A stretch of 64,000 bases of DNA from Billgrantia lactosivorans. Its GTDB lineage: Bacteria; Pseudomonadota; Gammaproteobacteria; Pseudomonadales; Halomonadaceae. The position numbers and the translations under genes were made by a program. Shown one piece after another: positions 36,978 to 45,475 of this stretch; within the stretch, counting starts at the first letter, position 1; each line of letters opens with the position of its first letter. The stretch is taken from assembly GCF_003254665.1 (NCBI RefSeq), contig NZ_QHGY01000010.1:48022-112021 (forward strand). The letters are read 5' to 3'. Below the pieces are notes generated by a model. It saw only the letters and a list, made by a program, of their open reading frames with translations, did no database searches and had not been told where the DNA came from.

Positions 36978-38438
36978 ATGGACATGACGACAATGGACGT
37001 TCGACGCAGCCTGCCCGCGGTGGACACACTGCTGGCCCACCCCCAGGTGCAGGAGGCCCGCAAGCGCTACGGCCACCGCCTCGTCCGGCGGGCCGTTCGC
37101 CAGACCCTGGACGCGATCCGCCGCGACCTGGTGCCGCCGGCTTCTTCCGCCGCCGTCGGCGTGGACGACCTGGCGCGGCGAGTACTGGAGTGCCTCGCCG
37201 AGCTGGCCCGGCCGGCCAGCCGCGCCGTGTTCAACCTCACCGGCACGGTGATCCACACCAACCTCGGCCGTGCGCCGCTCGCCGAGGCGGCCGTCGCGGC
37301 GATGACCGAGGCCGCCCGCCACCCGGTGGCGCTGGAATATGACCTCGACAGCGGCAGCCGGGGCGACCGCGACCGCCTCGTCGAGGGCCTGCTGTGCGAG
37401 CTGACCGGCGCCGAGGCGGCCACCGTGGTCAACAACAACGCCGGTGCCGTGCTGCTGGCGCTGGGCGCGCTGGCCGCCGGCCGCGAGGCGCTGATCTCGC
37501 GCGGCGAGCTGATCGAGATCGGCGGCGCCTTCCGCATGCCCGACATCATGGCCGCGGCGGGCTGTCGCCTGCGTGAGGTGGGGACCACCAACCGCACCCA
37601 TGCGCACGATTTCGAGGCCGCCATCGGCGAGCACACGGGCCTGATCGTCAAGGCCCACACCTCGAACTACGCCATTACCGGCTTCACCCGCTGCGTCCCC
37701 GAGACCCGCCTGGCGGAGATCGCCCACGCCCATGGCCTGCCCTTCCTGATCGACATGGGCAGCGGCGCGCTGGCCGACTTCGCCACTCTCGATTTGCCCC
37801 ACGAACCGCAGCCGGGCGACGCCATCGGCGCCGGCGCCGACGTGGTCACCTTCAGCGGCGACAAGCTGCTGGGCGGCCCCCAGGCCGGCATCCTCGTCGG
37901 CCGCCGTGACCTCATCGAGAGGATCAGGCGCCACCCGCTCAAGCGTGCCCTGCGCCTGGACAAGCTGACCCTGGCCGCGCTCGAGGCGACGCTGCGCCTC
38001 TACCGCGACAGCGACGTCCCCCAGCACGACATTCCCACCCTGGCCCTGCTGACCCGCACGGAGGACGACATCGCCGCCACCGGCGAACGGTTGTTGCCCC
38101 GGGTCGGCGAGCTGCTGGCGAGCTTCGAGGTGACGCTGGCACCCTGCGCCAGCCAGCTCGGCAGCGGCTCGCTGCCGGTGGACCGGCTGCCCAGCCGGGC
38201 GCTGGTATGGCGTTCGCGGGCCGAGAAGCGCCGCCAGCGCGAGCGCGAGATCCACCGCCTGGAGGTCGCCCTGCGCCGCCTGCCGCGTCCGGTCATTGGG
38301 CGGATCAAGGATGGCGCGCTGCTCCTCGACCTGCGCTGCCTGGAGGGAGCGCTGGCGGAAGCCGCCTTCATCGACCAGCTCGCGCAATTGCCCCGCCTCT
38401 ACGACGCCACCGACGATCACGGCGAGGGGCCGCCGTGA
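36978..38438 (+). CDS. selA: L-seryl-tRNA(Sec) selenium transferase
   Basis: A 486-residue PLP enzyme that converts Ser-tRNA(Sec) to Sec-tRNA(Sec) using selenophosphate. The N-terminal domain precedes [20 protein letters not shown] near residue 90, and the glycine-rich PLP contacts are [19 protein letters not shown]. The Schiff-base Lys296 is in [14 protein letters not shown], one position from the E. coli residue. [13 protein letters not shown] is near the C-terminus. Three ATGs lie within 16 bases at the start; I keep the first. The stop overlaps the GTG of selB. It is separated from fdhE by 84 bases. Confidence 0.97.
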   Translation: MDMTTMDVRRSLPAVDTLLAHPQVQEARKRYGHRLVRRAVRQTLDAIRRDLVPPASSAAVGVDDLARRVLECLAELARPASRAVFNLTGTVIHTNLGRAPLAEAAVAAMTEAARHPVALEYDLDSGSRGDRDRLVEGLLCELTGAEAATVVNNNAGAVLLALGALAAGREALISRGELIEIGGAFRMPDIMAAAGCRLREVGTTNRTHAHDFEAAIGEHTGLIVKAHTSNYAITGFTRCVPETRLAEIAHAHGLPFLIDMGSGALADFATLDLPHEPQPGDAIGAGADVVTFSGDKLLGGPQAGILVGRRDLIERIRRHPLKRALRLDKLTLAALEATLRLYRDSDVPQHDIPTLALLTRTEDDIAATGERLLPRVGELLASFEVTLAPCASQLGSGSLPVDRLPSRALVWRSRAEKRRQREREIHRLEVALRRLPRPVIGRIKDGALLLDLRCLEGALAEAAFIDQLAQLPRLYDATDDHGEGPP

Positions 38439-40360
38439 TCGTCGGTACCGCCGGCCACGTCGACCACGGCAAGACCGCCCTGATCCGTCGGCTCACCGGC
38501 ATCGACACCGACCGGCTGAAGGAGGAGAAGGCGCGCGGGCTGACCATCGAGCCCGGCTTCGCCTACCCCGAGGTGGCCGACGGCATCGAGCTCGGCTTCG
38601 TCGACGTCCCCGGCCACGTGCGCTTCCTGCATCACATGCTGGCGGGCAGCGCCGGGGTCGACACGGCGCTGCTGGTGGTGGCCGCCGACGACGGCGTCAT
38701 GCCGCAGACCGTCGAGCACCTGCAGATCCTGACCCTGCTGGGGCTCGATCGCGGCCTGGTGGCGCTGACCAAGGTCGACCGGGTCGACGCCGACCGCCGC
38801 CGCCGGGTGCGCGGCGAAGTCGCCGCCCTGCTGGAAGATTCGCCGCTGGCCGCGGCGCCGATCGTCGAGGTCTCGAGCCACACCGGCGAAGGCGTGGAGG
38901 CGCTACGCGACCGGCTGTGGACGCTGGCCGCCAGGCAGCCCGAGGCCCCTGCCCGCGGCCACTTCCGCCTCGCCGTCGACCGGGTCTTCAGCAAGGCCGG
39001 CGCCGGGCTGGTGGTGACCGGCACGGCCTTCGCCGGGCGGGTGCAGGCGGGAGACAGGGTGCGCCTCGAGCCTGCCGGCATCACCGCGCGAGTGCGCAGC
39101 CTGCGCCGCCAGCATCGCGAGGGCGAGTGGGCGCAGCAGGGCGACCGCGTGGCGCTCAACCTCGCCGGTGCCGACGTCAGTCACGAGGTCATGCGACGTG
39201 GCGACTGGGTCGTGGCCGAGGCGCTGGAAACGCCGCCGCTGCGACGCCTCGACGTCCAGCTGCAGCTGCTCGACGATGCACCGCCACTCAAGCACTGGTC
39301 GCCGGTGCAGGTGCACCTCGGCGTGGGCCGCTACAACGGCCGTGTCTCGCTGCTCGAGGGGCAGCGCCTGGCCCCCGGCGAGCGCATGCTGGGTCAGCTG
39401 GTACTGGAGGCACCGGTGCACGCCTGCCTCGGCGACCGCTGCGTGGTTCGCGACCCCGCGGCGGGGATCACGCTGGGCGGCGGCACGGTGCTCGAAGGCG
39501 ACCCGCCGCGGCGCGGCCAGCGCCGCCCCGAACGGCTGGCCTGGCTGGCCGCGCTGGCCGAGTGCGCCGCCGCCGTGCCGCTCGACCCGACCCCGGCGCT
39601 GCGGGAGGGGCTGCGTGGCCGGCCCGGCGGCATCGACCTGCACGCCCTGGCACGCAACGCCAATGTCGAGGTGGCGGCATTGGCCGAGGCCGTGTCGGCG
39701 CTGGGAGGGGAAACGCTGACGACCGCGCAGGCCACCCGCAGCTTCTCCGCCGAGGCCATCGCGGCGCTACAGGCCCGGCTGCTCGATACCGTCACCGCCA
39801 ATCACGAGCGCGAGCCCTCGATGCTCGGCACCGAACGCGCCCGCCTGCTTCGCCAGGCCATGCCCGAGCTGCCCGAAGCGACGGGCCGGCAGCTGCTGGA
39901 GCGCCTGCTCGCGGGCGGCATGCTGGAAGCCCACGGCCCCTTCGTCGCCCGGCCGGGGCATCGCGCCACGCTGGGCGAGGAGGACGAGGCCCTGTGGCAG
40001 CGGCTGGAACCGCGCATCGCCGCGGCGCGCTACCAGCCGCCGCGGGTGCGCGACCTGGCGGCGAGCGAAGGCCTCGACGAGGGCCGCATCCGCGAGGTTC
40101 TCACCGCCTGCGCTCGCCTCGGCCGGCTCTATCAGGTGCGTCGCGACCACTTCTACCCGGCCGGAACGGTGGCCGAGATGGCCGCCGTCGCGCAGTCGCT
40201 CGAGCGCGAGCACGGCCGGATCCGCGCGGCCGCCTTCCGCGACCGCCTCGGCACCGGCCGCAAGCTGGCCATTCACATCCTCGAATTCTTTGATAAGGTA
40301 GGGTTCACGCGCCGCATCGGCGACGAGCGCGTGCTACGCCACACCGACATGTGGCAGTAG
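38435..40360 (+). CDS. selB: Selenocysteine-specific elongation factor
   Basis: A 641-residue GTPase that brings Sec-tRNA(Sec) to the UGA by binding both GTP and the SECIS hairpin. It has EF-Tu-like domains 1-3 with G1 GHVDHGKT (residues 7-14), G3 DVPGH and G4 TKVD near residue 110. Winged-helix domains make up the C-terminal third ([16 protein letters not shown] region, then [20 protein letters not shown] and [23 protein letters not shown]), which contact the SECIS. The start GTG is set by the conserved [14 protein letters not shown]-terminus and the 4-base overlap with selA. tRNA-Sec begins 33 bases after its stop. Confidence 0.97.
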   Translation: MIVGTAGHVDHGKTALIRRLTGIDTDRLKEEKARGLTIEPGFAYPEVADGIELGFVDVPGHVRFLHHMLAGSAGVDTALLVVAADDGVMPQTVEHLQILTLLGLDRGLVALTKVDRVDADRRRRVRGEVAALLEDSPLAAAPIVEVSSHTGEGVEALRDRLWTLAARQPEAPARGHFRLAVDRVFSKAGAGLVVTGTAFAGRVQAGDRVRLEPAGITARVRSLRRQHREGEWAQQGDRVALNLAGADVSHEVMRRGDWVVAEALETPPLRRLDVQLQLLDDAPPLKHWSPVQVHLGVGRYNGRVSLLEGQRLAPGERMLGQLVLEAPVHACLGDRCVVRDPAAGITLGGGTVLEGDPPRRGQRRPERLAWLAALAECAAAVPLDPTPALREGLRGRPGGIDLHALARNANVEVAALAEAVSALGGETLTTAQATRSFSAEAIAALQARLLDTVTANHEREPSMLGTERARLLRQAMPELPEATGRQLLERLLAGGMLEAHGPFVARPGHRATLGEEDEALWQRLEPRIAAARYQPPRVRDLAASEGLDEGRIREVLTACARLGRLYQVRRDHFYPAGTVAEMAAVAQSLEREHGRIRAAAFRDRLGTGRKLAIHILEFFDKVGFTRRIGDERVLRHTDMWQ

Positions 40361-40393
40361 GGTCGCCCGGCCCTGTCACGAGAAGTCGCTCAA

Positions 40394-40489
40394 GGAAGAG
40401 GATCGACCCCCGGTGGGGCGGCCAGACTTCAAATCTGGCAGGGGCTGCCAGCGGTCCCTGGTGGGTTCGACTCCCACGCTCTTCCGCCA
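40394..40489 (+). tRNA. selC: tRNA-Sec (anticodon TCA)
   Basis: A 96-base tRNA with encoded CCA, colinear with E. coli tRNA-Sec. It has a 7-pair acceptor GGAAGAG/CTCTTCC, a long D stem, anticodon stem GCCAGA/TCTGGC, and loop CTTCAAA with anticodon TCA at 40429-40431. The long variable arm lies around GGGGCTGCCAGCGGTCCC, and the T arm is GTGGG-TTCGACT-CCCAC. Position 8 of the acceptor pairs G with G, whereas E. coli has a pair there. Discriminator G is followed by CCA. It lies directly after selB. Confidence 0.96.
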
Positions 40490-40511
40490 TCACCCGGCGC
40501 CGCGACGGCGG

Positions 40512-41171
40512 TCACCCCCGGATCACCACCCGCGTGCCGATGCGCAGCCAGGGGTCGAGCGCGCGGATCTCCTCGTTGCTGACCGCCACGCAGCCTTCGG
40601 TCCAGTCGAAGCTGCGGTGCACCTCGGGGTCGCCGCGGCCCAGGCCGTGGATGCCGATCAGCCCGCCCAGCGAGGTGGTATGCGGTGCCCGGCCATGGCG
40701 GGCGCGGTAATTCTCGATGTACCAGTACTCCTCCGGCGTGATCCTGCCGCGGCGCAGCGCCTCCTCGGCGACCTGGGCGTTGGGGTAGTCGAAGCCGAAG
40801 AACAGCCCGAAGCGCGAGGCGCGGTTGATGCGATCGACGCGGAACTCGCCCAGCGGCGTCATCGAGCTGCCCTTGGCCCGCAGCGGCGCCGCGCCGCCGG
40901 CGCCGAAGGCCAGGTGCTCGATGCGCTGGATCACGCGCTCGCCGCGCATCACCTGCACCTGGCGGCTGCGCAGGTCGATGCTGAGCCACACCTCGTCGGC
41001 CGTCAGCCCCTCGGGCATGGCCGTCGCATCCAGCGCCTGCCACAGCAGCGGCTGGCCGGCCTGCAGGCCGTCGCCATCGGGTGAGGAATCGGGAATGTTG
41101 GCCTGTGTCGCCGGCCCGAACGCGAAGAAGCCTGCCGTCAAGGCGGCAGCCTGGAAGAATGCCCTGTTCAT
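40512..41171 (-). CDS. L,D-transpeptidase family protein (YkuD domain)
   Basis: A 219-residue exported protein. The signal peptide is weak (FFQAAALTAGFFAFGPATQA). The mature protein is almost wholly a YkuD catalytic domain: SIDLRSRQVQVMRGERVI starts it near residue 64, and a catalytic His is in GLIGIHGLGRGD. The Ser-x-Gly-Cys-type nucleophile is present as DWTEGCVAVSNEE near residue 192. Such enzymes cross-link peptidoglycan or attach lipoproteins through meso-DAP. It is convergent with selC, 22 bases away, and unrelated in function to the neighbouring formate genes. Confidence 0.9.
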   Translation of the reverse strand: MNRAFFQAAALTAGFFAFGPATQANIPDSSPDGDGLQAGQPLLWQALDATAMPEGLTADEVWLSIDLRSRQVQVMRGERVIQRIEHLAFGAGGAAPLRAKGSSMTPLGEFRVDRINRASRFGLFFGFDYPNAQVAEEALRRGRITPEEYWYIENYRARHGRAPHTTSLGGLIGIHGLGRGDPEVHRSFDWTEGCVAVSNEEIRALDPWLRIGTRVVIRG

Positions 41172-41469
41172 GCAGCCCCTGCCCCATGCGTAGTAGCGTT
41201 ATGCGTCGGCTTGTCACCGATCGGTCGTTATCGAGGCCTGCCGTGGCCCGCGCCATGAGGGTCATGGCGCGATTTCCTTCGACGGATGCTTCGCATGGCG
41301 GGACGAGAGGGAGCGCCAGCGGCGCTCCTGGGGTCGGCCTTGGCGGCGTGCCCATGGCCCCCGATGGCCCTCGCTCGGACCATGAGACGCATGGGTCGAA
41401 TATAGCACAGGGCCGTTAAGGCGGAAGAGGGAGAGCGCCTGGTATCGTTGAAAAACGTGATCCCGCCGC
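41172..41469. other. Intergenic region between L,D-transpeptidase and fdsD
   Basis: No gene is seen in these 298 bases. They contain a perfect 8-pair hairpin GGAGCGCC-AGC-GGCGCTCC at 41310-41328, a plausible end for the fds operon transcript, and several CATG/GGGTCG-rich imperfect repeats. The leader and promoter of the L,D-transpeptidase gene must lie here, but no consensus promoter is clear. Confidence 0.6.
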
Positions 41470-41712
41470 TCAGGCGCTCGTGGCACGGGCGTCGGGCTGG
41501 TCCTGCGCCAGCAGCGCGACGGCCTGCCGCGCCAGGGGCGAGAGCTGGCTGCCGTCGTCACGCAGGTAGTCGACGATCTGGCGCTTCATGCTGCGGGCCC
41601 AGAACTTCTTCAGGTGGACATGGACGCGCTCGGCGGCGTCGCCGTAATGGGCGTTGTTGATGGCGATCTGGTTCGCCATGTGGATCAGGGTGTCGAGCTG
41701 GCTGCGGCTCAT
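41470..41712 (-). CDS. fdsD: NAD-dependent formate dehydrogenase delta subunit
   Basis: An 80-residue protein of the FdsD family, a small accessory or structural subunit needed for full activity of soluble Mo-dependent formate dehydrogenase. It has the family pattern LDTLIHMANQIAINNAHYGD, then HLKKFWARSMKRQIVDYL. I start at the ATG at 41712, which has GGAGG upstream; an in-frame ATG at 41736 would overlap the end of fdhD and lacks a ribosome site. It is the last gene of fdsGBA-fdhD-fdsD, the order known from Cupriavidus. Confidence 0.9.
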   Translation of the reverse strand: MSRSQLDTLIHMANQIAINNAHYGDAAERVHVHLKKFWARSMKRQIVDYLRDDGSQLSPLARQAVALLAQDQPDARATSA

Positions 41713-41719
41713 GGCGACA

Positions 41720-42544
41720 TCAACCTCCGCTGGCATGGAACGCCGGCGCTGTCTCGGCGGCCGGCTGATGATAGATGACGTGGCGCCCCGGGCGGGCGAA
41801 GCCGACCAGCATCAGGCCCGCCTGACGCGCCTGCTCGATGGCGAGCGAGGTGGACGCCGATACGGCCACCAGGCAGCCGATGCCGACGGCGGCGCACTTC
41901 TGCACCATCTCGTAGCTGGCCCGGCTGGAGACCAGCACGAAGCCGTGGCGGGGCTCGAAGCGAGGCCCCACCAGGGCGCCGATCAGCTTGTCCAGGGCGT
42001 TGTGGCGGCCGACATCCTCGCGGGCCAGGCGCACCTGCCCGTCGAGGTCGCACCAGGCGGCGCCGTGGGTGGCGCCGGTCTCGCGCTGCAGCGGCTGGTG
42101 CCACTTGAGCGCCGCTAGCGCCTGCTGGATGGCGGCGTCGGCCACCGCGGGCGCCACGACCGAGGCGACCGGGCGAATCGCCTGCTCCAGCGACTCGGTG
42201 CCGCACAGCCCGCAGCCGGTGCGCCCGGCCAGGCTGCGACGGCGCTGCTTGAGCTCCATGAAGCGCTGGGTGGCGATCTCCAGGTGCACACTGACGCCGG
42301 CGGCCTCCTGCCGCAGCTCGACGCCGTAGAGCTCTTCCGGCGCCTGCAGGATGCCCTCGGTGAGGCTGAAGCCGAGGGCGAAGTCCTCGAGGTCGGCCGG
42401 GGAGGCCATCATCACCGCGTGGGAGATGCCGTTGTAGACCAGTGCCACCGGCGTCTCCACCGCGACGCTGTCCTCCAGGCGCTCGGCGCTGCCGCCCCGG
42501 CGCACGTCCACCGGGGCCCGGCAGCGACTGTGGTCGTCACTCAT
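41720..42544 (-). CDS. fdhD: Sulfurtransferase FdhD (FdsC)
   Basis: A 274-residue protein that carries sulfur from the IscS cysteine desulfurase to the molybdenum cofactor of formate dehydrogenases. The mobile catalytic loop CGLCG is at residues 111-115. VKLAREDVGRHNALDKLIG-like VRLAREDVGRHNALDKLIGA is near residue 175, and HGFVLVSSRASYEMVQK follows. It starts 8 bases inside the end of fdsA. As the only fdhD in view it may serve both the Fds and the Fdo enzymes. Confidence 0.95.
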   Translation of the reverse strand: MSDDHSRCRAPVDVRRGGSAERLEDSVAVETPVALVYNGISHAVMMASPADLEDFALGFSLTEGILQAPEELYGVELRQEAAGVSVHLEIATQRFMELKQRRRSLAGRTGCGLCGTESLEQAIRPVASVVAPAVADAAIQQALAALKWHQPLQRETGATHGAAWCDLDGQVRLAREDVGRHNALDKLIGALVGPRFEPRHGFVLVSSRASYEMVQKCAAVGIGCLVAVSASTSLAIEQARQAGLMLVGFARPGRHVIYHQPAAETAPAFHASGG

Positions 42545-45458
42545 TCGCACGCTCCGCGGGGGGCCGGCTTGCGCCCGCCTCGTCCTTGCCGCCGCGCAGC
42601 AGCCCGAGCTGCAGCCGGTCGAAGCTCTGGAACTGCTGCTGCCAGGCGGACGGCTGGCTGACCTTCTCGACCTGCACGGCGGTCACCTTGTATTCCGGGC
42701 AGTTGGTCGCCCAGTCGGAGCTGTCGGTGGTGATCACGTTGGCCCCGCTGCCCGGATGGTGGAAGGTAGTGTAGACGACCCCCGGCGGCATGCGCTCGCT
42801 GATCCGCGCGCGCAGCACCGTCTGGCCGGCGCGGCTGGTGATGCCGACCCAGTCGCCGTCGCGCACGCCGCGCAGCTCGGCGTCGGCGGGGTGCAGCTCG
42901 AGCACGTCCTCGTCGTGCCAGGCCTGGTTGTCGGTGCGCCGGGTCTGGGCGCCGACGTTGTACTGGGAGAGGATGCGCCCGGTGGTCAGCAGCAGAGGGA
43001 AGCGGCGGTTGCTGAGCTCGTCGCTGGCCACGTAGTCGGTGATGGCGAACTGACCGAGGCCGATGGGGAAGTCCTCGATGTGCATGGTCGGGGTGCCCTT
43101 GGGGTGGACCTCGTTGCACGGCCACTGGATGCTGCCCAGCTCGTCGAGGCGCGCGTAGCTGACGCCGCTGAAGCTCGGCGTGAGGCTGGCGATCTCGTCC
43201 ATGATCTGCGCCGGGTGGTCGTAGTGCATGGGGTAGCCCAGTGCATTGGCCAGATCCACCGTCACCTCCCAGTCCTGCTTGCCGGCCAGCGGCGGCATCA
43301 CCTTGCGCACGCGGTTGATGCGCCGCTCGGCGTTGGTGAAGGTGCCGTCCTTCTCCAGGAAGGAGGAGCCCGGCAGCAGCACGTGGGCGAACTTGGCCGT
43401 CTCGTTGAGGAAGATGTCCTGCACGATCAGGCACTCCAGCGAGCGCAGCGCCTGTTCGACGTGCTGGGTGTTGGGGTCGGACTGGGCGATGTCCTCGCCC
43501 TGCACGTAGAGCGCCTTGAAGTCGCCGGCGATGGCGGCATCGAACATGTTGGGGATGCGCAGCCCCGGCTCGTCGTCGATGGGCACGCCCCAGGCCGCCT
43601 CGAAGCGCTGGCGCACGGCGGGGTCGGCGACGTGCTGGTAGCCCGGCAGCTCGTGGGGGAAGGAGCCCATGTCGCAGGAACCCTGCACGTTGTTCTGCCC
43701 GCGCAACGGGTTGACGCCCACCCCCTCGCGGCCGATGTTGCCGGTGGCCATGGCCAGGTTGGCGATGCCCATCACCATGCTCGAGCCCTGGCTGTGCTCG
43801 GTGACGCCGAGGCCGTAGTAGATCGCGCCATTGGGCGCGCTGGCGTAGGTGCGCGCGGCACGGCGCACCTGCTCGGCCGGCACGCCGGTGATCGCCTCGA
43901 CGTTCTCCGGCGCGTGGCGCGGATCGAGGATGAACTCGCGCCAGGCCTGGTAGCCCGACTCGTCGCAGCGCTTGGCGATGAACTCGCGATCCTCGAGCCC
44001 TTCGCTGATCACCACGTGGGCCAGGGCGTTGATCATCGCCACGTTGGTGCCGGGGCGCAGGGCGAGGTGCTGGGCGCCGCGATGGTGCGGCGTCTTGAGC
44101 AGGTCGATGCGGCGCGGGTCGACGACGATCAGCTCGGCACCCTGGCGCAGGCGTTTGCGCATCTGCGAGGCGAACACCGGGTGGGCATCGGTGGGGTTGG
44201 CGCCGATGACCACGATGGCGTCGGCCTTCATCACCGAGTCGAAGGTCTGGGTGCCGGCGGACTCGCCGAGGGTCGCCTTGAGGCCGAAGCCGGTGGGCGA
44301 ATGACACACCCGCGCGCAGGTGTCGGTGTTGTTGTTGTGGAACGCCGCGCGCACCAGCTTCTGCACCAGGTAGGTCTCCTCGTTGGTGCAGCGCGACGAG
44401 GTGATACCGCCGATGCTCTCGCGGCCGTGCCTGGCCTGGATCGCCTTGAGCCGCTCGGCGGCGAAGGCGATCGCCTCCTCCCAGCCCACCTCGCGCCAGG
44501 GCTGGTCGATCGACTCGCGGATCATCGGCGTCTTGAGCCGGTCGGGGTGGGTGGCGTAGCCGAAGGCGAAGCGGCCCTTGACGCAGGAGTGGCCGTGATT
44601 GGCGTCGCCGCCCTTGTACGGCACCATGCGCACCACCCGGTCGCCCTGCATCTCGGCCTTGAACGAGCAGCCCACGCCGCAGTAGGCGCAGGTGGTCACC
44701 ACGCTGTGCTCCGGCTGGCCCTGCTCGATCACCGACTTCTCCATCAGCGTCGAGGTCGGGCAGGCCTGCACGCAGGCGCCGCAGGAGACGCATTCGGAGT
44801 CCATGAACGCCTCGCTCTGCCCGGCGGCGACCTTGGACTCGAAGCCGCGCCCCTCGATGGTCAGGGCAAAGGTGCCCTGCACCTCGTTGCAGGCGCGCAC
44901 GCAGCGCGAACAGACGATGCACTTGCTGGGGTCGAAGCTGAAGTAGGGGTTGGAGTCGTCGGTCTCGGCGTCCAGGTGGTTGTCGCCGTCGAAGCCGTAG
45001 CGCACCTCGCGCAGGCCCACCGCGCCGGCCATGTCCTGCAGCTCGCAGTCGCCGTTGGCCGGGCAGGTCAGGCAGTCCAGCGGGTGGTCGGAGATGTAGA
45101 GCTCCATCACGTTGCGGCGCAGCTTGGCCAGCCGCGCGTTCTGCGTGGTGACCCGCATGCCGGCCTCGACCGGCGTGGTACAGGAGGCCGGCAGCCCGCG
45201 CTTGCCCTCGATCTGCACCGCGCATAGGCGGCACGAGCCGAACGCCTCGAGGTTGTCCGAGGCGCACAGCTTGGGGATGTTGATGTCGGCCAGCGCCGCG
45301 GCGCGCAGCACCGACGTACCCTCGGGCACGCTGATCTCGGTGCCATCGATCTCGAGACTGACGAGGGTCTCGGAGAGACGCGCCGGGGTGCCGTAGTCGC
45401 GCTCCGGCGAAAGGTGCCGGGGGTCGAGCGCCTGCTTGGGATCGTAATAGTGCAACAT
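42537..45458 (-). CDS. fdsA: NAD-dependent formate dehydrogenase alpha (catalytic) subunit
   Basis: A 973-residue cytosolic molybdenum enzyme oxidising formate to CO2. The N-terminal NuoG-like region has a [2Fe-2S] ferredoxin domain (CASDNLEAFGSCRLCAVQ), a HPLDCLTCPANGDCELQ cluster, and CIVCSRCVRAC and CVSCGACVQAC [4Fe-4S] pairs. The catalytic part begins at CAYCGVGC near residue 250. The Mo ligand is Cys385 in CARVCHSPTGFG, not selenocysteine. The C-terminal MGD domain includes LLTTGRILSQYNVGAQTRR. GGAGG precedes the ATG at 45458. The frame extends beyond that start but lies within fdsB. Electrons pass to FdsB and NAD. Confidence 0.97.
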   Translation of the reverse strand: MLHYYDPKQALDPRHLSPERDYGTPARLSETLVSLEIDGTEISVPEGTSVLRAAALADINIPKLCASDNLEAFGSCRLCAVQIEGKRGLPASCTTPVEAGMRVTTQNARLAKLRRNVMELYISDHPLDCLTCPANGDCELQDMAGAVGLREVRYGFDGDNHLDAETDDSNPYFSFDPSKCIVCSRCVRACNEVQGTFALTIEGRGFESKVAAGQSEAFMDSECVSCGACVQACPTSTLMEKSVIEQGQPEHSVVTTCAYCGVGCSFKAEMQGDRVVRMVPYKGGDANHGHSCVKGRFAFGYATHPDRLKTPMIRESIDQPWREVGWEEAIAFAAERLKAIQARHGRESIGGITSSRCTNEETYLVQKLVRAAFHNNNTDTCARVCHSPTGFGLKATLGESAGTQTFDSVMKADAIVVIGANPTDAHPVFASQMRKRLRQGAELIVVDPRRIDLLKTPHHRGAQHLALRPGTNVAMINALAHVVISEGLEDREFIAKRCDESGYQAWREFILDPRHAPENVEAITGVPAEQVRRAARTYASAPNGAIYYGLGVTEHSQGSSMVMGIANLAMATGNIGREGVGVNPLRGQNNVQGSCDMGSFPHELPGYQHVADPAVRQRFEAAWGVPIDDEPGLRIPNMFDAAIAGDFKALYVQGEDIAQSDPNTQHVEQALRSLECLIVQDIFLNETAKFAHVLLPGSSFLEKDGTFTNAERRINRVRKVMPPLAGKQDWEVTVDLANALGYPMHYDHPAQIMDEIASLTPSFSGVSYARLDELGSIQWPCNEVHPKGTPTMHIEDFPIGLGQFAITDYVASDELSNRRFPLLLTTGRILSQYNVGAQTRRTDNQAWHDEDVLELHPADAELRGVRDGDWVGITSRAGQTVLRARISERMPPGVVYTTFHHPGSGANVITTDSSDWATNCPEYKVTAVQVEKVSQPSAWQQQFQSFDRLQLGLLRGGKDEAGASRPPAERANE

Positions 45459-45475
45459 GTCGTACCTCCTCCCGC

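Noticed and set aside
40394..40489. tRNA-Sec as an integration site of a mobile island
   Set aside because: selC is a known integration hotspot in enterics, but here no integrase, repeated tRNA end or atypical composition is visible nearby.
41172..41469. Possible third copy of the structured dgc repeat (GGACCATGAG near 41378)
   Set aside because: Only a short CCATGAG resemblance; the three shared blocks and the enclosing stem are not present.
42541..45267. 908-residue open frame on the same strand as fdsA in another frame
   Set aside because: Arg/Gly/Pro/Ala-rich composition without motifs; fdsA in the correct frame has all its Fe-S and Mo ligands across the same interval.
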